From contig NC_092026.1 of NCBI RefSeq assembly GCF_042242105.1, positions 22,856,691-22,920,690 on the forward strand: DNA of 64,000 nucleotides, written 5' to 3'. Below the pieces are notes generated by a model, which searched no databases, was not told the DNA's origin, and worked only from the letters and a program-made list of their open reading frames with translations. Below are positions 58,593 through 64,000 of the stretch, piece by piece; within the stretch, counting starts at the first letter, position 1; each line of letters opens with the position of its first letter. The position numbers and the translations under genes were made by a program. The stretch is from Pempheris klunzingeri (lineage: Eukaryota > Chordata > Actinopteri > Acropomatiformes > Pempheridae).

Positions 58593-59489
58593 TCATGCTC
58601 TGTCCTCTGTCGCCAAGCTAAATTTAAATCTCCACTTGCAGAAGCTGTCGGGAGGAACTGCTGCCAAGCCCTGTGCAAGCTGCGAGGCTGGACAGGCTGC
58701 ACATAAAACGACCGTTATCAGAAGGCTGTTGAGGAAGCAGAGCCAGGCAACGTTCAGACCGAGGTATGCAGGTATTCCCATAGGTAGCAGGAGGAGCACG
58801 GCCAGAAAAACCAGAGAGAGGGCCCATGAGTTCAGAAATATATGCATGGCTTGATGAACTACATTTCGTCTGGAGTGAGTTTGGTCTGTAGTTTGAACGT
58901 TCAGAGGAGGATTTTTTAATAACTGTGTGTTGCTCCCAGCATGCAACGCTGCACAGCCCAGAGTCAGGAGGAGACACGTGGAAACCTGTAGGATCTGAGA
59001 TGTGTGGAAGACCCAGCAGCGGTGAATCTGGTTGTAAGAATCATCCTCCAAGACAGGAGTGAAGTCAGACAGCAGGAGGACATAGACAGCAGTGAGGTAC
59101 CACAGGAGGCCGGTCACAAACACACAGACAATCACTCTGGCCCTGGCAGTGGTGGGTTGTAACCTCCACATGACGGTGCAGAAATGGTCCAAAGCAGCTA
59201 CAACTACAACAGGCCACTGCAGAACACTGTAGACTTGTCCGAGGATTTGAACCAGCAAACATATATGGTACCTGGTGAGCATGAAGTCCAGGAGCAGGAC
59301 GTATCCGTCAGCATGGATGTGAAGGGTGCTGACGACGAGGGTCTGGGCCGTGTCGACGACAGCAAGGGACATGCTGAAAACTCCCAGGAAGCTTTTGCAG
59401 ATGTGGTTGCTCTGGAGAAACACCAGGGTCCAGTTGAGCAGACATTTTCCTCCGAGCCCGAGCAGGATGGAGGGGATGGAGACATTCAT
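58593..59489 (-). CDS. gpr160: gpr160-like orphan seven-transmembrane receptor
   Basis: A 298-residue single-exon frame with seven hydrophobic segments (about 5-25, 34-56, 74-100, 116-140, 162-182, 213-237, 241-264). Matches to human GPR160 that I recognise: LGGKCLLN near TM1, RYHICL at the start of TM3 (C77, likely disulfide with C158), PVVVVAALDHF where the usual DRY would be, IPAYLGLNVAWLCFLNSLLI across TM6-TM7, and an FCKWRF tail motif. Human GPR160 is a rhodopsin-like orphan receptor. ATG 59487-59489 is the first in frame, but the frame stays open upstream to a stop at 59592-59594, and human GPR160 has ~22 more N-terminal residues. An upstream exon spliced at the CCCCCCAG seen on the minus strand near 59565 could therefore extend the protein. 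It is convergent with skil. Confidence 0.85.
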   Translation of the reverse strand: MNVSIPSILLGLGGKCLLNWTLVFLQSNHICKSFLGVFSMSLAVVDTAQTLVVSTLHIHADGYVLLLDFMLTRYHICLLVQILGQVYSVLQWPVVVVAALDHFCTVMWRLQPTTARARVIVCVFVTGLLWYLTAVYVLLLSDFTPVLEDDSYNQIHRCWVFHTSQILQVSTCLLLTLGCAALHAGSNTQLLKNPPLNVQTTDQTHSRRNVVHQAMHIFLNSWALSLVFLAVLLLLPMGIPAYLGLNVAWLCFLNSLLITVVLCAACPASQLAQGLAAVPPDSFCKWRFKFSLATEDRA

Positions 59490-59799
59490 GGTGTGCAGTC
59501 TTGAACAGCTTTTAACTAGAAGAGCATCCGATACTGTCGGACATTTTGGAGACTCTGCTGCTGCTGCTGGGGGGACAATAGCATTTTCATATTAATGTTT
59601 CAAAGCCACAAAAAAGCTACAGAACAAAATGATCATTCATTTAGAGTCGTGTTTGTGTACAACTGATGAATGCACGTTCAATATTCACTCCTCCCTTTTG
59701 GTCTCCACCAACTCCTGAGAGAAACATCTGCCTCTTTAGCTGCTAAATGCTCCATTATGCTCACTAGCTTGTCACTAACTGTGTCTGTCTGCTGTTTGG

Positions 59800-59888
59800 T
59801 GCTGAGCTGCGAGGCTGGACAGGCCACACATAAAACGACTGCCATCAGAAGGCTGTCGACGAAGCAGAACCAGGCAACGTTCAGTAAC
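59800..59888 (-). pseudogene. gpr160 TM7 fragment (partial duplicate)
   Basis: On the minus strand it reads NVAWFCFVDSLLMAVVLCVA then CPASQL, closely matching residues ~245-271 of the intact gpr160-like gene (NVAWLCFLNSLLITVVLCAA…). At the DNA level about 85 bp align with 58676-58760. No other transmembrane segment was found around it, so it is a truncated duplicate rather than a gene. Confidence 0.8.
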
Positions 59889-61424
59889 GTTCAACGTTCA
59901 AGAGCTTTGTTGCTGAGAACGGCTGCCTGCTGCATCTGAAAACAACACTATGAGAGTGAAACAAAACAGCAGAGTTACAATGAGCTGAAAGATGCTAAAA
60001 TGCTCCCCAGGGCTGAGGGGAACAGCACATAATGATGTGATAAACTGGTAATACAAAAATACTGATTATAGTCACTTTTAAAGTTCAGACAAAAGCATTC
60101 TCAGTTCACTTCTACTTCAAACCTCACAGTTTAAACCAAGCTCATTGCACAACTATATCAGTGTATGGAAATTAGATACAAACAAACAAAAAAAGGGTTT
60201 ATTCTTACTGCCCGTGGATTATTTTATGCATTTCCTGTGCCTGCATAGAGACATATGGTGTCTCACAGCAACTTGATTCCTCTTTTTAAACCCTCCTTCC
60301 AGTTGAGGCTTGTAGCAGAAATTTCAACTGTTTGCTCAAGGCGTGAGGTTGAGGCAGCTGACACAGTCAAACCAAAAGATGAGAACTCAACGTTTCTCAA
60401 ATCCAACAGTTCTCCACTTCTGCTTTTCAATTCAACCAGTCAGTGTCTCCTCCAGCCGACTGAAACGGGCTGACTGACAGTCTGGAGGGACAATAATCCC
60501 AACCAGGAAACAGAGTACGGATGCAAAGTCTAGACTATAATTTACACATAAGGATAATACAGGGCAAGTGATACTCTGGGAAAAAAGAGAGGGTCACTCT
60601 CTGTAGCACAGTCGGAGTCCCTCAGAGAATATTATGTTAAATGAATATTGTGCATTACTTGCACAGGATATTGTATCAGATCCATGAGAACCCAAAGGTC
60701 AAGACCTTGATCATTTTATATTGGAAAAATGAAGACAGGAAGTGGCGGTCTTTAAATTTTATAATAAAAATGTACACATTTTGGATTTTAAAAGGGGAAC
60801 ACAGGAGACACATAGATAAAGAAATACAATTTATCTTAACTACATATTTTGTGTCACTTCGACATCCATTCAGTGGTTCTTCTATCACACAATCTTCCTC
60901 CATAGATGGAGTTTGCCCGATTGGAAGTGTTCAATTTTAATTTCTTCTGAGCACTTTAAAGACTTTTTGTGCAAAAGCTGAGGCTGAGAGGTCAGAATTT
61001 ACCTTGGAAACAGCAGCTGACAAACCAGTCTCACCACGTGATCCTCTCACTAGTCATTTTTGCCAAATGCTGTTTCCAAGGTGAAGACAGAGCTCTCAAT
61101 CTGTGCATATTTTTACTTGCACATTCTATATTTATTCCAAAAAACATCCTCCACACAGAAAAAAAAAATTAGAAGAGCTCATCATATTCACAAAGAGTCA
61201 TGTTGTGACGATGGGACTTTTAAAAGCTAAATTTTTCACATTGTGCCACATTTTCTATGTGGTATTAATTGATTTCTTTTATGCATCTGAATAACATTTC
61301 TGCTCTTTTTGTCAGTGTGTGAATAACTATTATGTTTTAAAAAGCCTGGATGAAACAGAGCAAATCCTTTCGCAATTCTTCTATTTTCTCTCATGTCAGT
61401 AAAGTTTGTGTAAACCTAGAATAT

Positions 61425-61772
61425 AAATACACTCAGGTGCCAATATTTTAATTAAGGTTACAATGTCCAGTTGTTATTGAAGCTTTTACTGAGGTCTTGA
61501 TGCAGCTTGTTATGCTGTTGAAGTGTTTTGTGTTTCTAATATTTCAAACTTTGTTAGTGGCTGATTTTGTTTGCTGAGCTACAGACAGAAGTTAAAGTCC
61601 TCTATAACATTATATGTGAGAAGTTATGTTGGTGACAAATGTTCCATCCCTCCAAAAGTATTTCTGGAGTCTTAATAGTAGATAAGGCACTGTTATTTGT
61701 ATAATGATGAATAACTAACTAGCTAATGAACTGTGGAAGAACTGTTTTAGCGAGGTGTACCTAATAAAGTAC
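61425..61772. mobile_element. Probable degenerate non-autonomous DNA transposon
   Basis: The left edge 'tacactcaggtgccaatattttaatta' and right edge 'gaggtgtacctaataaagtactgta' resemble the ends of a common fish element (…aggtgtacctaataaagtggc…). The inverted ends are degraded and no transposase is seen. Confidence 0.4.
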
Positions 61773-61799
61773 TGTATCAGGCCCATCATGAAGGCCGTC

Positions 61800-62102
61800 A
61801 TGAAGGCCGTCTCCATAACGAGGCTCTAACGTTAGCTAGTGTTAGCTAGATAATCATGAACTGGAGCTTTGGCCAACGTTACAGTTAGCAGGAGGCTAAA
61901 CTATTAGGAACGCTCGCTCTCTGAAAGGGCTGCGATTGGCCAAAGTCTACCGTCAAGGGCCAGATTTTCTGAAGCCCGAAAACGGAGCCGAGAGGAGCTG
62001 CAGAAGTCCAGTTTTCTCTCAGACCACTTGAATTACTATGTGCTGAAAGATTATTTGCCCAATGACTCAAAAAAGAAAAAAGAAACTGCATACTCCAGCT
62101 TT
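61800..62102. repeat. Probable dispersed fish repeat ('taacgttagctag…actccagctttaa')
   Basis: GTTAGCTAG-rich left part and the 'gcatactccagctttaa' right end are seen in many teleost intergenic repeats. Class unknown; assigned from memory. Confidence 0.4.
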
Positions 62103-63289
62103 AACACAATGTCAGTATTTTATTGTCAAATATTGCAACTGTCGTCAATATAAATATGAGTGTAAAATGAGACCCCCAGAGTGTGTGAATAAAGGTTATT
62201 GATATCATATAGTACAGCTATTTAACACTGAGACAACTTTAAAGACACAACCTTGTACAAGCCTGTATTGTTATACTCATTTTTGTTTTGGGCAGCAGCA
62301 TCGATGGATGTTTTTGATTTAGTTAATTAAACAACATAAATCTGATGCTCTTGTGGACAGAATGATGTCTGAACTACCATTCGAAGGTCGTGTTCTTCCC
62401 ACCCAGAGAACCCAGGAATGATTGTTACACAGATGAGTGTTTCTCAGATTCTTTACCTGTACTTTCCTCCTGATTGATGCTGCGGCCGAAACTCGACCAC
62501 ACCTCAGCTGCCTTTTGTGTCACCAATGTAAAGGTAGAGCTGCCCAGGAATAGGAAGTATAGAGTTGAGTCACACCGTTAAATAGCTGTTATTAGAGAGA
62601 GAACTGAGCAAGATTTACAAATGGGTTCATCATTTTTACTCCATTTTTGAATCAAGATATATGTTTGAAGAAGCAACATCGTTTCATTTACCAAAGTCAG
62701 CTTCACACTTTACCTCAAGTTTCTCTCAGTTTGACACAAGACTTCAGAACATATTTAAAACAAACACATGCAGAGACATTGCCACCCTTTGGGTTTATTA
62801 CCTGTGTGAATGCAGTCATCTGATGTTAAATGCAGCACTGCACTGTGTGTCTGTCTCTTTTTCAGGCAGTCCAGTGTGCCGGTCCAGCTTCACTGCAGCT
62901 GAACTATCAACAATCTTTTGTATATGAGGTGTGGTTGGAAGAAAGGGAAGCCAGTGAGGTAGTGAAAGCTCTGAACAAGGAAGAGGAAGGATTTTGTTTT
63001 AATAGATGGAGTGGTGTTCAAACAACCAAGCAATGCATAAAGTACACAGATTCATTAACAGGCCTTTAATCCAAATACCACACACTCCTCTACATGAGCG
63101 GCTGCAGGTCACTTGTCTGCACGTGTTTGAAGTACAACAATCAAGACAGACATACATACTGTATGGATCGAGTATATTAGTGGGGAGAGTGTTGTTAAAA
63201 TTGGAAACCCTCAGAAAATTGTTCAAGAAAAGAAAAACAATGAAAAAACCTCAGCAGCCTTTTTAATGAACCTAAAGCAGTTTATAATT

Positions 63290-63560
63290 TCTACACTCTG
63301 CGCATGCGCTAGGACCCAGCACCTGTTTTGCGCATGCGCACGGCTCAGCCAGGCGGTCACGCACCGTTTGTGAGATTTGAGCTGAAACAGTTTGTCATCG
63401 CTGACTGTCCTTACAAACACGTTTCGGCAGCGATCAAACACACTCCAGTCTTGATGAAGTAGTAGCGATATGAGCATGTTTGCTTCTTTCTGACAAAGTA
63501 AGGCTTCATTTCGTTCAGAGGTTCACGCCGGTAGCTAAGCTAAGTGCTCGGTAGCTAACG
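63290..63560. promoter_or_regulatory. Candidate promoter with two NRF1 palindromes
   Basis: GCGCATGCGC occurs at 63300-63309 and 63330-63339 within a locally CpG-rich stretch, surrounded by AT-rich DNA. NRF1 palindromes mark promoters of widely expressed genes (established). A donor-like GTAAGG lies at 63498. The direction and identity of the gene cannot be decided from the window. Confidence 0.6.
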
Positions 63561-63848
63561 GTCGGTGTCAACAGACCAACTGTTTTATTTAAATGTCTGT
63601 GAAGCTCAGCTTGTTTTGTGTAAGTTATCTGTTTGTGATTATGGTTAGTGGGTAATCTCCCCTAAACCGACGCTAATTGTTACCAGATATTGGCTGGACT
63701 CAAGTGAACTAGTTTAGATCTCTGGTTTGATTGATCAGTTCATGTTTTGACTGTTTTGTAGTACAGAGCATAAGAAAACCACTGTAGTTACCTCAGTGTG
63801 ACCAGTGTTTACCTTCAGTACAGGTTTCTAGGTTAAACATTTACTCTA

Positions 63849-63849
<1 letters not shown>

Positions 63850-63906
<57 letters not shown>
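63850..63906. repeat. (CA)n microsatellite, ~28 units
   Basis: Uninterrupted CA tract near the right edge. Confidence 0.97.
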
Positions 63907-63908
<2 letters not shown>

Positions 63909-64000
63909 AGTGTTCCCTCAGCACTCCTTTGAGGCACATACTGAGAAGATATACTACTCTGGAAACATGTTTCCTTACAGGTAACACTTGTTTGTTAGTA

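Larger units (their letters stand above)
59890..63295. other. Repeat-rich intergenic region right of gpr160
   Basis: AT-rich and without recognised genes. It holds two probable non-autonomous element remnants (61425-61772 and 61800-62102). A possible exon-like stretch follows a pyrimidine tract and CAG at 62865 and reads AVQCAGPASLQLNYQQSFVY…, but it matches no family I know. Confidence 0.5.

Noticed and set aside
62866..63069. Possible exon AVQCAGPASLQLNYQQSFVY…
   Set aside because: Only a pyrimidine tract and CAG support it; no donor of quality, no known family. Kept only as a remark.

Overview
This is genomic DNA from a ray-finned (teleost) fish. The genes are split into many exons with GT/AG introns, (CA)n/(GT)n microsatellites are long and frequent, and several dispersed repeats are ones familiar from teleost genomes. 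The species cannot be named from the sequence. Nothing points to a prokaryotic or viral origin.

Layout. (1) 1-16.3 kb, + strand: the last 15 coding exons of prkci (atypical protein kinase C iota), from the end of the PB1 domain through pseudosubstrate, C1 zinc finger, kinase domain and stop codon, then a 3'UTR of about 1.7 kb. The first ~108 codons lie upstream of the window. (2) 16.3-22.7 kb: intergenic DNA with a MITE bounded by ~90 bp terminal inverted repeats, LINE/SINE-type 3' tails and a T-rich tract. (3) 22.75-57.3 kb, + strand: skil (SnoN, Ski-like transcriptional co-repressor), with a CpG-rich promoter and first-exon region, 7 coding exons encoding 765 residues, an 18-kb second intron and a ~4.4-kb 3'UTR with two long UG tracts and three Pumilio-type motifs. 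(4) 58.6-59.5 kb, - strand: a single-exon seven-helix receptor that I identify as gpr160-like, with a TM7-only duplicate fragment 0.3 kb upstream. (5) 59.9-63.3 kb: repeat-rich DNA. (6) 63.3-64 kb: a probable promoter with two perfect NRF1 palindromes exactly 30 bp apart, for a gene that continues out of the window.

The neighbourhood matches human 3q26.2, where GPR160, PHC3, PRKCI and SKIL are neighbours. Diagnostic residues separate both genes from the paralogous PRKCZ/SKI pair on human 1p36. prkci acts in cell polarity (PAR3/PAR6/aPKC); skil represses Smad2/3/4-dependent TGF-beta transcription. They are separate transcription units and share only conserved linkage.

I did not find a convincing new biological system. 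The points most worth following up are regulatory: a 12-copy CAGAC (Smad-box) array directly upstream of the first skil exon, a five-copy TTAGCCTGC motif in skil intron 1, CA repeats starting directly at two prkci 5' splice sites, an in-frame alternative donor in skil, and the skil 3'UTR elements. A clean nested transposon insertion with a 14-bp target duplication is also present. Exon boundaries were set by eye from splice signals, frame and remembered family sequences; no alignment was run.
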